Of a stretch of DNA of 64,000 nucleotides, positions 43,880-60,400 are shown one piece after another. The notes beneath the pieces were generated by a model. The model was given only the letters and a program-made list of their open reading frames with translations. It was not told the DNA's origin and did not search any database. How positions within the stretch are numbered: the first letter of the stretch is position 1; each line of letters starts with the position of its first letter. The stretch comes from Whitmania pigra. Lineage: Eukaryota > Annelida > Clitellata > Hirudinida > Haemopidae. A program made the translations under genes and the position numbers. Where the stretch lies: contig JAJTWR010000260.1 of assembly GCA_021613335.1 (NCBI GenBank), positions 2,680,001-2,744,000 on the forward strand. The letters run 5' to 3'.

Positions 43880-46199
43880 TTAATTTTCTTCGAATATTTT
43901 ATTCACCTCATCTTCAAAAACGCTGTAATCAGGTTTCCTGGAGTCCTTTTCAATTTTAGCTGCAATCCTGTTCCCATACTTGGTACCCTTTCTTTTCTTA
44001 GACATAATTCTCACCTAAAATTAGAACGTAATTGGTATTAACAAATTGTAATTACTACAACTAAAGTAAGCAACATACAAAAATAAATTAGCAAATAAAA
44101 TAAACATTAGACTTACCGCAGAGGGAGTGACAAAGCGAGGATTGTCGAACAACGTTTCTCCTGAAAAGCTGCCTTTGAGGATCTTAATTGGATTCAAAGT
44201 TATTTGAGGACCTGTTGTGCAATAAGCTTCATGAAGCACTGAACTTGATATAAACTTTATATTATTATCAATCTGCTAACCAATCTCTGCAAGCTCTCCA
44301 TTCTCCTCAACAATCTGAAAATTTCTGATCCAAACCCGATCATTAACAATGCTGAAGGTCATGACATGGTCAACAAATGGCTTAGATTTTGGATGGTAGT
44401 TTGGAACTCCAAATACCTAAAAGAACAAAATCTAGAGTGTATTTTGAATGTCACATCAATCCGAAAGAACTAATGAATCCACCTGTGTGAAAAGCTCTTT
44501 CATAAGAAGCCAATGTGGTGATGTCTCAAAGATCTGATTAATAAATTAAATTTAGTTTAATTTAAAGTCTGAAGGCTATATTATTAATTACTTTTAGAAT
44601 CTGTGAGAAATGCACATTCAATTAAAATGCTGATAAGCTTTTAACAACATTTGCATTTCCAACAGGTCGGCCAAACGGGTTATGATCCTGCACATGGCGG
44701 AAAAGACAACAGTCATAATGTGTCACGTTCGAAACCCAGCCTGCATTGCCACAAGAGCCCTGATAAGGAGCACTACATTAATATTAACGAGAAGCACCTC
44801 TGGCGCTATGTACTGTAGATGGTGCTATATAAATTAAGTTCAATATGTCTACTGTAATGTCATAAAGAAAGTCTGCATGTTTTTGTGGGACTGACACCTA
44901 TCAATCCCTCTCTATACACCAACTACATAAAAATTAATTTAGCTTCCTTATTATTTTTACCTGTTTTATGCTTGCACGAACATAATAAGAATTCAAACCT
45001 TATCAAAAGATAACAACGGCCTTGAACCTTTCAAGCAGTTTCCAGTGAACTTGACAAGTGACATTGTACTAACTGCAAAACAGTAATCGTTGTATTTACT
45101 TCTGATTTCTAATGGGAGGTACTTAATAAATGGTTAAAAAGTTATTAAATCAATGTTTGCCTACATTACTTTGAGATAAGCATATTACAAATCAAAAATG
45201 TATCTTGTTTTTTTAGCATTGCAGCTGATATCAAAGCTGATATTGTAAATGATATCAAGCAAATATTGAATAAATCAAAACTTGATAATTACTGTCATCG
45301 ACCATGAATTTAATGGATGGTCCAGCACTGATGTTCGACATCCTGAAATAAAGCAAATCGACAAGTGAACTCATCCATGCAATCACTTGTTTGTGCACAT
45401 ACCACACGTAAAGATCTGTTTTTCTTCTGGATTCAAAAAATATGCATTTGTTGCAGTTCTTCATCTCACACATCTGAATTGGATCATTATAAAGTACAAT
45501 ACTGAAAACAACCCAAAATATTATTCTGTTCACAGGGTTCCTACCTCATTGATAAGATAATATCCAACCCCCTTTTCCATCTTTGTTTCTGCAAGGTTTA
45601 GATTGATATCATAACAATCGGTTTAAAAAATTTTGTTCATTGCCTTTTATCTGATACTATCCTACAGGAATCTGTTAAGCTATCAGACACTGATGGTACT
45701 TAATCAGCCATCCAAGCATTTTGAAAACTAATTTCATCAAGATAAACATACCTGGTTTGGAATGAGGCATAAGAGCTCTGATATCTCTCATCAATTGCTT
45801 CTGAACAAATGAAATTCCCCTTGAAGAAAACACTAGCACTCTCGTCTTGTTCTTCCATTTAGACTGAACATACATATACAAATGTAATAATTACTTCTAA
45901 ACGTTGCGGTGAGTTTAACGGTTAGACTAAAAAATACAGATAATATCTGCTCACTATTCAATCTATGTGCAATTTCTCAAAACCAAAATTAATCTAGCAC
46001 TAGTACCAACTTTCGTAATTTTTTCGGTGATCACCGCTGTTGGTTCTGTGGATGACGGTTCGCTTTTGGAATGTTCCTCCTCCGTATCAACTTTTAACTT
46101 TTTTTTCTTATTTCCAATTTTATTAGACCTCGAACGTTTCAGTTTTCTTGAAGTATCAGCAGAATCGACTTCCATCTTTTCACCCAAAGGTCCCGTCAT
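43880..46199 (-). CDS. BRIX1: Ribosome biogenesis protein BRX1, canonical copy B
   Basis: Ten minus-strand exons in phase: 46011-46199, 45752-45863, 45545-45588, 45403-45473, 45293-45342, 44999-45072, 44483-44533, 44281-44416, 44117-44211 and 43880-44014, encoding 318 residues. A Lys-rich N-terminus (KKKKLK) suits nucleolar targeting. The Brix domain begins at TRVLVFSSRGI and continues with LMRDIRALMPHSK, CEMKNCNKCIFFESRRK, FTGNCLKGSRPLLSFDK, NYHPKSKPFVDHVMTFSI, VWIRNFQIVEENGELAEIGP and ILKGSFSGETLFDNP. It ends with the usual basic and acidic tail (KKRKGTKYGNRIAAKIEK). It is about 35 residues shorter than human BRIX1, mainly in the tail. The intron at 44534-44998 contains a SINE. This copy carries every conserved block and is likely the working housekeeping gene. 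Confidence 0.92.
44664..44838 (+). repeat. SINE copy with tRNA-like promoter
   Basis: Starts GGTCGGCCAAACGGG (A-box-like), carries ACGTTCGAAACCC (B box) near 44728 and TGCATTGCCACAAGAGCCC. It ends GGTGCTATATAAATTAAG. The body matches the copies at 28.7 and 59.07 kb. It lies antisense inside a BRX1 copy B intron. Confidence 0.75.
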
Positions 46200-46816
46200 C
46201 TTTCAGTAAAATTTATTAACGAAAGCACGATGAGCGAGACCGATCCCGATTTGCGCTCAAAATAAAGAGTTGGTATTATTTACATTCAATAATTATTTTC
46301 ATTTCTTAATAAAACACTCAAATTTTATTTTTTAATAGTTTATACAATTACAATTTTATTTCATTATTAAGAAGCCACTAAAAAAATTAAATGCAAATAT
46401 ACTTAGATCCATCTCGTGGTTAAAATATACCTATATTATTAAACAATACAAATTCTCATTTAGTTTTATAATTATTTAGCATTTTATTAACATTGGTTGT
46501 GTGGCGCCTCCCTCTATTCAGCTCTAGAAACGAGTATGGATCATATTTTAAATACACAAACGGAAAATATATTTCTAAGCTAATAGTATCAGCTACGCTG
46601 TTTAGAAGTTAGAGGACACGAAATGGAAACTCATTAAACCAATCTTGTCAAAAAAAGTCATGGCAAATATTCGGAAGGATTTGGCAACTCAATAGAAGAG
46701 ACCTTAAAACAATCAAGTGAGTCAAAAATCACTTTCAAAACGGGGCGACATCATCTAATCCTAGGTGTTCCTCGATGGAACTCAGAAATTACGCTAAATA
46801 GTTTCCAACTGACAAA
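46200..46816. other. Gap between BRX1 copy B and the CDK5 activator
   Basis: Carries the upstream region of BRX1 copy B and the 3' flank of the CDK5 activator gene. No exon seen. Confidence 0.4.
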
Positions 46817-48154
46817 CTACCGAGGAGAATAAGATTTCAATTCAGAGAAAATCTGCGCAAAATATGCGGGATCGCTATTCATTTTTAGCATTTTAGAGCT
46901 GTGAGAGTTGATGATTCGCAGACATCTGCTCCAAAAAACTTCTCTCGAGTCATCTTCAATCAGAAAAGGCTTTGATGGATAGCTAATTTCGTTGCCCATG
47001 TAGGAATAAGCCAAATAAAGACAGGTCAGTACAACCGCTTGTAAATTTTTGACCGAGCAAATGTTTTCCTGGTTAGAAGAAAGCTCAGAACTTATCAGAA
47101 GATAAACAAAAACAATATTGGCGGGATTTATGAAAACTATATCTTGCCATCCCTGCAACAGCAGCGTCCTATCCACAGCTCTCATCCAAGAAATTGCTTT
47201 GCTCGAATCGAAGTCATTCAAGTGAGCACAACGATCTCTGAAAAAGATACCCAGACAAAGAAGTAGTTCTGGTGTAGTTGCCTGCATTACGATTTTTCTT
47301 GAGACATTTTGGGATTGAGTCACTGCAGTATTCTCCTCAGACGTCTTTTTGTGTTCCCGTTGATTGGTGGTCCAATCATAGTTCTCTTCTTGTTTCACAT
47401 GAAAGTTGTTATTCGCTTTGCTTAACTTATCAGAAAGAAATGCCTTGTTATCAAATGAAGAAAACCCACTCTTGTGAAATTTCGAAAAACTTGAGGAGAA
47501 GAGCATTTCAAAGTTGTTCGTCATTTCGTGGACAGAATCTTCCGATTGCTTCGATTCATGACTTGTTAATTCTTTTTTCGAGTGTCTTACTACATTTTGA
47601 TTTCTATCAAGCTTTTTGTCAGCCTCATTTTTCTGGGTTTTGTTTGGCGAAGGTGGGAAGATCTCGTGATTGTTTCTGGGATGGAGTGCAGTCAGCTGTG
47701 ATTTCTCGTTCTTAAGACTTCCGTACGAAGTTGACTTTGCAACATGTTTTTTGCGATTCTTGGCGGGAGTCAAGAGAATGTAATTGTTGTTTTCGAGATC
47801 GTTTGATCTTTCGTTTTTGATTTTCGTTGACATTTTGTACTGACCAGAAGTTACCTGCTTCAGTCGTTTCAACTTGAAGTGCTTCAAATCTATTCCGTTG
47901 ATGAGCGATCTAGAAGACGTAGCTTCCTTCAAGTTGCTCAAAACATTGAAGAAATACAAAGACGATGATGACTTAGCCCTCAGAGTGTCTTTGTTCTTTT
48001 TGAAGATTTCTTGTCCGCCTTCTTTGGAAGCCGCAGATTTGTCGTTGTTTTTGAGGTTGTTCAGATTTTCGTACTTGGAGTGGTTTGAATGTGCCGAAGT
48101 AAAAATACCGTTTCTCTTTCCAGATTCTGGCGAAGATGAAATTGTTGCACCCAT
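46817..48154 (-). CDS. CDK5R1: Cyclin-dependent kinase 5 activator (p35/p39 type)
   Basis: p35 binds and activates CDK5 in neurons and is anchored to membranes by myristate. The single minus-strand frame has 445 codons. Its N-terminus MGATIS has Gly2 and Ser6 as required for N-myristoylation, followed by a Lys-rich cluster. A long low-complexity middle (about 60-280) is rich in Asn, Lys and Ser. The C-terminal cyclin-box-like domain is strongly conserved: QATTPELLLCLGIFF, SWMRAVDRTLLLQGWQD, INPANIVFVYLL, LQAVVLTCLYLAYSYMGNEISYPSKP (in two parts), SREVFWSRCLRIIN, SSKMLKMNSDPAYFAQIFSELK. It is longer than vertebrate p35 (about 307) because of the middle insert and lacks introns, as vertebrate CDK5R1 does. 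The identity is secure; CDK5R1 and CDK5R2 are not distinguishable in invertebrates. Confidence 0.94.
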   Translation of the reverse strand: MGATISSSPESGKRNGIFTSAHSNHSKYENLNNLKNNDKSAASKEGGQEIFKKNKDTLRAKSSSSLYFFNVLSNLKEATSSRSLINGIDLKHFKLKRLKQVTSGQYKMSTKIKNERSNDLENNNYILLTPAKNRKKHVAKSTSYGSLKNEKSQLTALHPRNNHEIFPPSPNKTQKNEADKKLDRNQNVVRHSKKELTSHESKQSEDSVHEMTNNFEMLFSSSFSKFHKSGFSSFDNKAFLSDKLSKANNNFHVKQEENYDWTTNQREHKKTSEENTAVTQSQNVSRKIVMQATTPELLLCLGIFFRDRCAHLNDFDSSKAISWMRAVDRTLLLQGWQDIVFINPANIVFVYLLISSELSSNQENICSVKNLQAVVLTCLYLAYSYMGNEISYPSKPFLIEDDSREVFWSRCLRIINSHSSKMLKMNSDPAYFAQIFSELKSYSPR

Positions 48155-49441
48155 GCCAGATCGTGAAGTGCTCTTCGAATGAGGCGCCTCTCAGGAGAAA
48201 TTAAAAAACATTTTGAAGGTGGATTCAACAAGAAGCAAATTCTTTCCAATCCAATGAATGACTTGATGCGAACTCTTTGTCCGCCAGCCTTGCAATGACT
48301 TCTTCCAAATTCTTCGGTCCTGTAGATATCGATTTTCTTCTGCATCAGAGCAGCGGTGACCAATAGAACATTTGGGTGACTCATAATTTCTAAAAATAGC
48401 TTAAGGATATTTCAATTCTATGGGGGTTTAGATGTTTTTCTTATTTTTTGATAATTAAGATTATTAAATATTACACATTAAACATATTAGTGTTTCATGA
48501 CAATGAACAATTATTAACATTTCGAGTTACATATATTTTTCAGATTCTAAAGTTCTGCTTTTTTGTTCTTCAAATCGCTCTCCTGACTATTAACTTTTTT
48601 TGAAGAAATTTAACGATCAACAGAATTGATGAAAATTAATGAATTTCAACCAATAATAATGATTGTGTTGAAATTTAAGATCTTGAAGCCGTGCTTAAGA
48701 AACATCTTGAATTCGGCGGAAATATCATTAAAAAATAAAAAAGAAATTAAAAGCTGGGATGAAATGACTTTGATTGAACATGCACTTTGAACGTTCGTTT
48801 TTTGTTCGATTTATGTCTGTTTTTAACAGTTTAGATGGAAGCTAACATTATCTTTGTGACTATACATTTCTATAACCAATGCTCTAGAATAACAACAACT
48901 TAGGTTATTAAAATATTAATTGAAAATTTTATGAGACTTATGAATATATTATCCTATAGAATATATTGCCCTAAAGCTCAGAATTGAACAACTAAATTGG
49001 CAAATGATTTCATGACGTGAGGATTGATTCAACTACTGATCATGCCCTGAGCATTGAAAGAGTTTAGATATTTGTAACATTAGAGCTGGCTACTTGGAAT
49101 CATCAGTAGGCTTGAAATTGAATAAATTAAAATAATAATACAAGGAGATAAAGCTATAAACTACTGGAGTTGTTTAATAAGAGATTTCGGCCGTTTAAAT
49201 AACTTTTTTTATAAATAATATTAATGTAATTAAATAATTCTAATAATAGTATTCTTTATGCGAATGAATGTATGGTTTTAATATACAAATATTGTTTATT
49301 GCTATTGCCACAAGCTAATAAGTGTAACAGACTGTCTATTTAACAATGAACTGTGAATAATAGCAAAAAAGCACAAACAATTTCATTTCAGAACTATTAA
49401 CGACATTGAACATGATAATAATTCGAAGTTCTAAGTAGTTT
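48155..49441. other. Gap between CDK5 activator and K2P channel B
   Basis: AT-rich sequence. Contains the CDK5 activator upstream region and the 3' UTR of channel B (about 49380-49441), which is conserved with that of channel C. A plus-strand frame overlapping 47874-48182 is a shadow. Confidence 0.4.
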
Positions 49442-53893
<4,452 letters not shown>

Positions 53894-55793
53894 ATCAACT
53901 TTTTTCCAAACTGATTTTAGGCTTCAACAGGCTGCCTAATTTGGAAATATGAAAGTTGTCAACGTATTTTGAAGGAGCTTTTACTTCTAACACTGGCACT
54001 CATGCTTCGCAAAGGTAGCTTCCAATCATTGTTAGAAATTCGCATGAAATTTAGCGTGGTCGAAATATAACTCTATTAAACCTAAATTATGAAATGATTT
54101 TCTTTGAAAATAAACAAAACCATATTCAATGACGTAGCCTCATATTTGGGCACCGGAATGTTTCTCGCTTGTGCGTTTTAATGAACATTTTTATTTTCAA
54201 TCCATTGGTAGGAAATATGAAATCGATTCGATTAAAATATTTGGGTAAATAGATCTAGTGCTGTGGGAATTTAAATTTTTGACAAATTTTCCAGGGAAAA
54301 AATGAAAAAATGCGTGAATTATTTAAAAATTCGTTCTTGTTTCTTATTTAATTAACTGCAAAAATTTTCAAATTTCATTGATTTACCATATCATTCTTGA
54401 AATGGCCAACTCACTAAAATAATTTAGTTCAAAAATATTTATATATTTCAATTAAAGCTGATGACAATTGTATCCTAACAATATTATATTGTTAAATTAA
54501 ACTGAAGGTGCCATTTGACTCTACGTCTTCTAAAAAAGGTGGACTCGAACAATCAATGAAGTGAATTTCAATTTAAGATTATTTATATTTTTGTTCTTCT
54601 AAATTTCAACAAAAATAATCTTTCTAAATCATGAAATTCCTGCCATAACTCCTATTATTGATTTGTCATCGTCTGATTCAACTGCTCTTGTAATATTACA
54701 ATTAATATATTCATTCATCTATAGTTAGATGTTACACAGATTGTAAACTTAGTGTTAAAGATGTTATGGGTTTTCCACATAGCGTGATGATAGTCTACAA
54801 GGAATATCTGTGAAAGGATTGATGACTGGAAAGCAAAGGCTTTAGACCGAAAAAGTCATTATGAGGAATTCGGTCGATTTAATGTTAGCAATTAATTAGT
54901 TTTAATGTTTTATGAGGTTTTGTAAGGTGGTTTCGGAGGTGAAGACATTCTCGGAGGTATATTAATCCCTGTTTAATACGACTATGTGCTTCTTAGTAAA
55001 TGGTCAAAAAGTGCAAGGCACACATCTGTCAATTCTCTGGCATGTAAATAAACAAAAATCAAATTTATTTTATGGTGTTTTTATACAGGTTTGAGTGTCC
55101 GTCTTTGTATCCTTTAACCAATCTTTTTCAATGCAGCATCAACCTTGACAGAACATTCGACATAGACCAGAGAACGTCCTAAAAACAAATTCTTTTGATG
55201 GCTATAGATAATGGTTATCTTAAAACACATTCATTTCAACTGTGTCACTCAGCTTAACATATTTTTATAACTGTTTTTTTTAATTACAAAGTCGAATTAC
55301 TATTTTCTTGTTCATTGCATTTCTTATTTTGTTCCATCGTAGCACGTATTCTTCTGATTAAAGCTGAATCAAATTGATATTTCTTTGGCTGAATAGCAAT
55401 AACATTAGCAATAATAATTTCAGTTTTAATAATCATTTGCATTGCATCTGACAAGAAGAGAATCCGACTGATTCTATTTTATGAAACTGAAGGATCTAAT
55501 AGACATAGTATACTTCGACATGGAATTCAGTAGGATATTTGTTGTCTTTATTAATAACTTTCAGCCTTAATGACATCTAATAATAATGTCTATACGATAC
55601 CAAACCTAGCATTGCAGTGATTTCACGTCTTACGAAGTAATAAGAAGCCTAAAGAAGTAATGATATAGAATGGAAATCATTTACATTCTTCACTATTTCA
55701 AGCTTTTTCTAGAGATTTTAAAGCTACCCAAGCAGAGATTATCACCCAAGGTAGTTTCAGTAGCGGTTATTTATCAGAAATATTGTTTATAAC
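53894..55793. other. Long intergenic gap between channels B and C, left part
   Basis: Holds the channel B upstream region. AT-rich throughout, with no coding frame, RNA gene or repeat I recognise over about 1.9 kb. Confidence 0.4.
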
Positions 55794-57156
55794 CAGTGTT
55801 GTGCAGTATCGAATTACATGTAATTCGTTACTGTAATTAATTACATTTTTTGGTAATTTTTACTTGTAACAATTACAAAAAAAAATTTGTACTCTTACTT
55901 GTAACAAATTACTATTTTTGGTCATACTTTTAATTCGTTACCTTTTTGGCGCAAGACGTTACAAAGTAACATAAATAACATTTTAAATTAGTTTAATTTA
56001 TTTAAAAAAATTTAAATTCTAGATTGTTATTCTTTGGTTCGTTCGAGAACCTTCCCCTTCCCGATCATCGCTCTTTGTTATTGTGGTTATCGCCGGTCGT
56101 TTTTGTTTTAAATCGGAAATTGTTGATTAGTCATACCGAAGCTTTTTTAATATATAATATTATATACATATAATAATATAAGATTTAATATATCGTAGTA
56201 TGGATTCATTTGAAGCCATTTTTAGTGTCGTTAGCGAAGATAAGAGGAACAAGGGTGAAGATAGTCCGTGGCCGTATTTGAACAAAATGTTCAGATTTCA
56301 ATCAAAGGAAAATCATATAAGTATGCATGCCTACTCTGCCAACAGAAACAAAAACTACATGTTCAGCATATGAAGGTTCTTCATCTAACTTGAAGAAGCA
56401 CGTGGAACGCATGCATCCAACAGAAGTTAAGGAATATGGTATATCTGTTGCTAACGATTGTCAAGCTTGATGAGAAACTGGTAGCCAAAATAGCATCTTC
56501 TAATGCAGCAAAGATGGACGAGCTTTGAGCTCTCGTTCATCTGATGCTGACAGTATTGAAGACAGTTTCTTCAATTGCACAAGGTCAACTGATATTCTGA
56601 TGCAGTATCTTCGAGACCGATCAGATGACATGAACATTATTACTGGAAGCGATACCCTGAAGAAATTATTTATCCAGTTGAACACTCCTCTGCCAGCTAG
56701 TGCAGCTGTTGAACGTTTATTCAGCTCTTCTGGTATGACAAAGAACAGCTGAAGGACCATAATGAGTGACAAACTATTCGAGGACTTAGTTATGTTAAAA
56801 ATTAACAAAAATTTGTGATTGTAATGTAATAAATAAAAAAAAACACCAAAAGAATGCATTAGTTCAAATGTTATTACTTAATGACTGTTAGTACTAGCAG
56901 TTAATACCAGTAATTGTTTTAACGATAAGAGAAACAATTTCTTTTAAATAATACGGAATGATGTATGATCACAATAATGGCGGCATCAAAGTTACTTGTA
57001 ATTTTTACTTAAAAGTAACTTGTAGACGCTGTAACTTTTAACTTTTACTTGAGTAAATTTTTGAGACAATACTCTTACTTATACTTAAGTAGCTTTTTGA
57101 GGTATTACTTTTACTTGTAACTAGTTACCAAAATGAGGTAATTTTTACAACACTGT
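55794..57156 (+). mobile_element. hAT element 3, internally deleted, 8-bp target duplication
   Basis: 1363 bp starting CAGTGTTGTGCAG and ending ACAACACTG, with a perfect 8-bp duplication TTTATAAC at 55786-55793 and 57157-57164. The ends are rich in direct and inverted GTAAC/GTTAC words, typical of some hAT families. Remains of a BED-type finger (NLKKHVERMHPTEVKEY, near 56390) follow a frameshift, and a C-terminal dimerisation part (ASAAVERLFSSSGMTKN) lies at 56700-56750. The catalytic centre is deleted. It sits just downstream of channel C. Confidence 0.9.
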
Positions 57157-57476
57157 TTATAACCATTCTTAAAATGGTTAAATCTCATTAAGCGAAGAAA
57201 TAATTAAAATATTCTCAAAGTCCTGCGCCGAGTCCATTGCAGTGTTGGAATTTTCTACTTGGATGTGCAGTTAAAAAACAAACATTTAATTTTAATTGTT
57301 TTATAATGTTTATTTACAAAGCTTGACTTGAAATATTTTACAAAAATTTCCTGACGAATAGCATCAATAAACTGTCCATTTATAGAAAAGAAATGAAAAT
57401 AATTTTCTCAAACAATTTCGTTTCGGAACCATTAACAACATTGAACATGATAATAATTCGAATTATTAAGCAGTTT

Positions 57477-60400
57477 TTACATGACTAAGCAACGTTCGAA
57501 ATCGACAACGTACGCCTGTTCACCATAATCACTCCAACTTGTGGCGGTTTCCTGTCCTTTCGATTTCTTTGAGGCGTAAGTAGTCATGCTATGAATTGAT
57601 TTTTCTTTTTCTCCTTTTTGCTTATAAGATCTTTTCTTTAAAACTAGATATTTCATCAACTTAACTTCGATATGGTGCTGAATGAATTTCCTTAACTTGG
57701 TGAAAAGAGCTGCCATGAGGCCCAGACCAAAGCATGTTAGACATATGCATAAAATTTGGTTACGTCGGTCAGGATAAATATCACCGAATCCGATAGTCGA
57801 CATAGTTATAACGAGAAAGTAATAAAGGTCTAAAAAACTCAAATCATTGTAATAATCCAGTATAGCAGCTCCTAGGAATATGTAGAGGAAGTTCAATATC
57901 AGCAAGAAAGTGGTACTGACGTCTTTTAGTTGGGTTGCCGGTGCAGGTGGACGACTTTTTTGGGTTCGACATACCTTCGTAATATGGAACTTCATAAGAA
58001 CGTATGTGTTGTAAGCGCTTATGGCAATAACATTCCCGAACTTAAGAAAAGTCGAAAGACACATTGCTATTCCCAAGCCGGAGTAGATGATAGTCAAAAC
58101 TTTTCCTGTAGCTGTAGAAGGCATAAAATCTCCGTATCCTAAAACGAATTAATAGTAAGATTACTAAAAGTTAACAGAGCGTTGCATTAGTTAACTGCGC
58201 AACTAACATTCCATAATTCGACATCATGAATAATTTGCTTTTTTTAAATTTTAAACTCATCAATTTCGTTTAATGACATTTTCTTTTAAAATAAATATAA
58301 TAATCCTTGTATATCAATGGAGTCGATAGAATAGCCAGATCTAATAAAATTTAGATATTAAAATAATTATTTGAGAACGACTTTTGCTAAACACTGTAAA
58401 AATAAATACTAAATTTGATCTGATATAGATTATTTTCTCAGCAATGTTGTTACAATTTCACGTCAATGTTTCAATCTGGAATCGCTCGTCATAAAATCCG
58501 AATGATATGAATCTACCAGAAGCCACGTAGAATTACTTTATTGGTGTTGTTAAATGCGAATGCTATCGTATCACTTCCTTAAGCAAATAGAATTTTTTTA
58601 TCTGCATTTTCGTAACCAAAATGGCGTAACAAGAGTTTCCGAACTGTCTGTCCATTAGTATAACCATTTAAAAGAAATATCTCATAAAAAAAATTCTCGA
58701 TCAATTAATTCATCATTGGCAGGAACTGGTGTTGCACAGTGATGATCTTGAACATCTATCAGGATGAGGATCCACCCATGTTCTGAATTGCATTGGTGCA
58801 AATTATAGATCTCATTAACCAAAAGAGATTTCGTGATTGATGGAGGAAGTCGTCATTTATTCAATTAATTTGAAACTTCACAATCAAGATTCCAAATTGC
58901 CGTTTCATTCAAATTGTCTTGGTAAAGCTCAAATTATTGACCGAGATGCTGACTCTCTGGCAAAAAACTAATAACTGATTAAAAACTTTTTGACTCACAA
59001 TTAATGTTGCGTTATTATTTAATTATTGATGTAGTGAATTTGGTTATGAAAATTTTAATTTGGCTTGCAGGTCGGCCGAATGGATTACGCTTACGGAGAT
59101 ATTGGCAACAGTCAATAATATGTCGTGTTCGAAACTGCCATAAGCGCCCTTTGGAATGAGCGCCACATAAATGCTTACAAGAAGCGCCTCTGACGCTATG
59201 CAAATGACGCTATTTAAATGAAGCACAATATAATTACAAAAACAAAAATATAATAAAAATAAGAAAATAAGTTAAAAATAATTAGTTTTACAATTAATTT
59301 AATATAATCTTTTTTTCTTTTAGACAATGTGGTCTTATTTTCTAAGGTTCACGTTGAGCATCAGAGACGCTTTTTGTTATACATTTATATAGCGCTCTTT
59401 TTCAAGGGCTACGAACACGACACATTTCCACTGCTATGACTTACTCACGCATGCTAACTTGTTTATAAACGCTATAAATGCGATTTATAAAACTTATTTA
59501 TTGTAATTATAATATATAGTTTAATAACTCTTTCACAATTTTATTTCAAACGCAACAGACTAGTTCTTCTAACATGTTAACATATTAAGGCACGCATCGA
59601 CAAGCATCATGAGACGTTATAAAGTATCAATTATTATCGTAACAACCCGTTGACAAAATAGCCCCGTCAATATAGCCCAAGACAAGAAAATCCCCTCAAT
59701 ACAGCCCGAGACAAAATATATATTTAAAAAAAAATTTTGTGAGTTGAATACATACGTTTTGTGTTTAGTTGGTATTAGGGAATTTCATTAAGTGGAAGAT
59801 TTATCCAAATTTTTTTTTAAATATTTAAATTTTAATATTTGACTAAAATATTATTAGGATTCCGGCTACTTCTTCATTTTACATGGACTTTTCAAGTTGG
59901 TATTTAATATAAATTATCGATTGACAAGCAACTTGTGCAATCTGAAATGGAGAATTTACCAGACACTCATTAAGTCACGAAGGTTCGTTTGATCGTTTAA
60001 TTTCTTTTGATCCTTCCCCGAATTCCCGTTGCAATGTGTACAATGAAGGGTTTGAATTTGAATTTAATCTGTTATCGATTGACGTACAACATATTCGAGC
60101 CACACAAAGTTAATCACCTTATCGGACTCACCTTATCATCAGGTCATGTCAACATGTAACAAATCCACAATGAACCAATTTTACCGCTATTTTGACGGGG
60201 TTATTTTGCACTGAGCTATTTTGTCGGCGGGTAATTATTGATTTAATATTAATTATTAAATTACCATTTTTTTGATTTAGTATTCCAAAGAAATTGAGAA
60301 AATGCGAAACCACCCTAGTCGTCTCGCTCTAAAATCGTCATCGTCGACGTTATCATTCCCATGAACAGGCGACAAAGAAATGGTAACAAAAGGGAAGGGT

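Noticed and set aside
47278..48182. Plus-strand frames of 145 and 102 codons
   Set aside because: Shadows of the CDK5 activator gene on the other strand.
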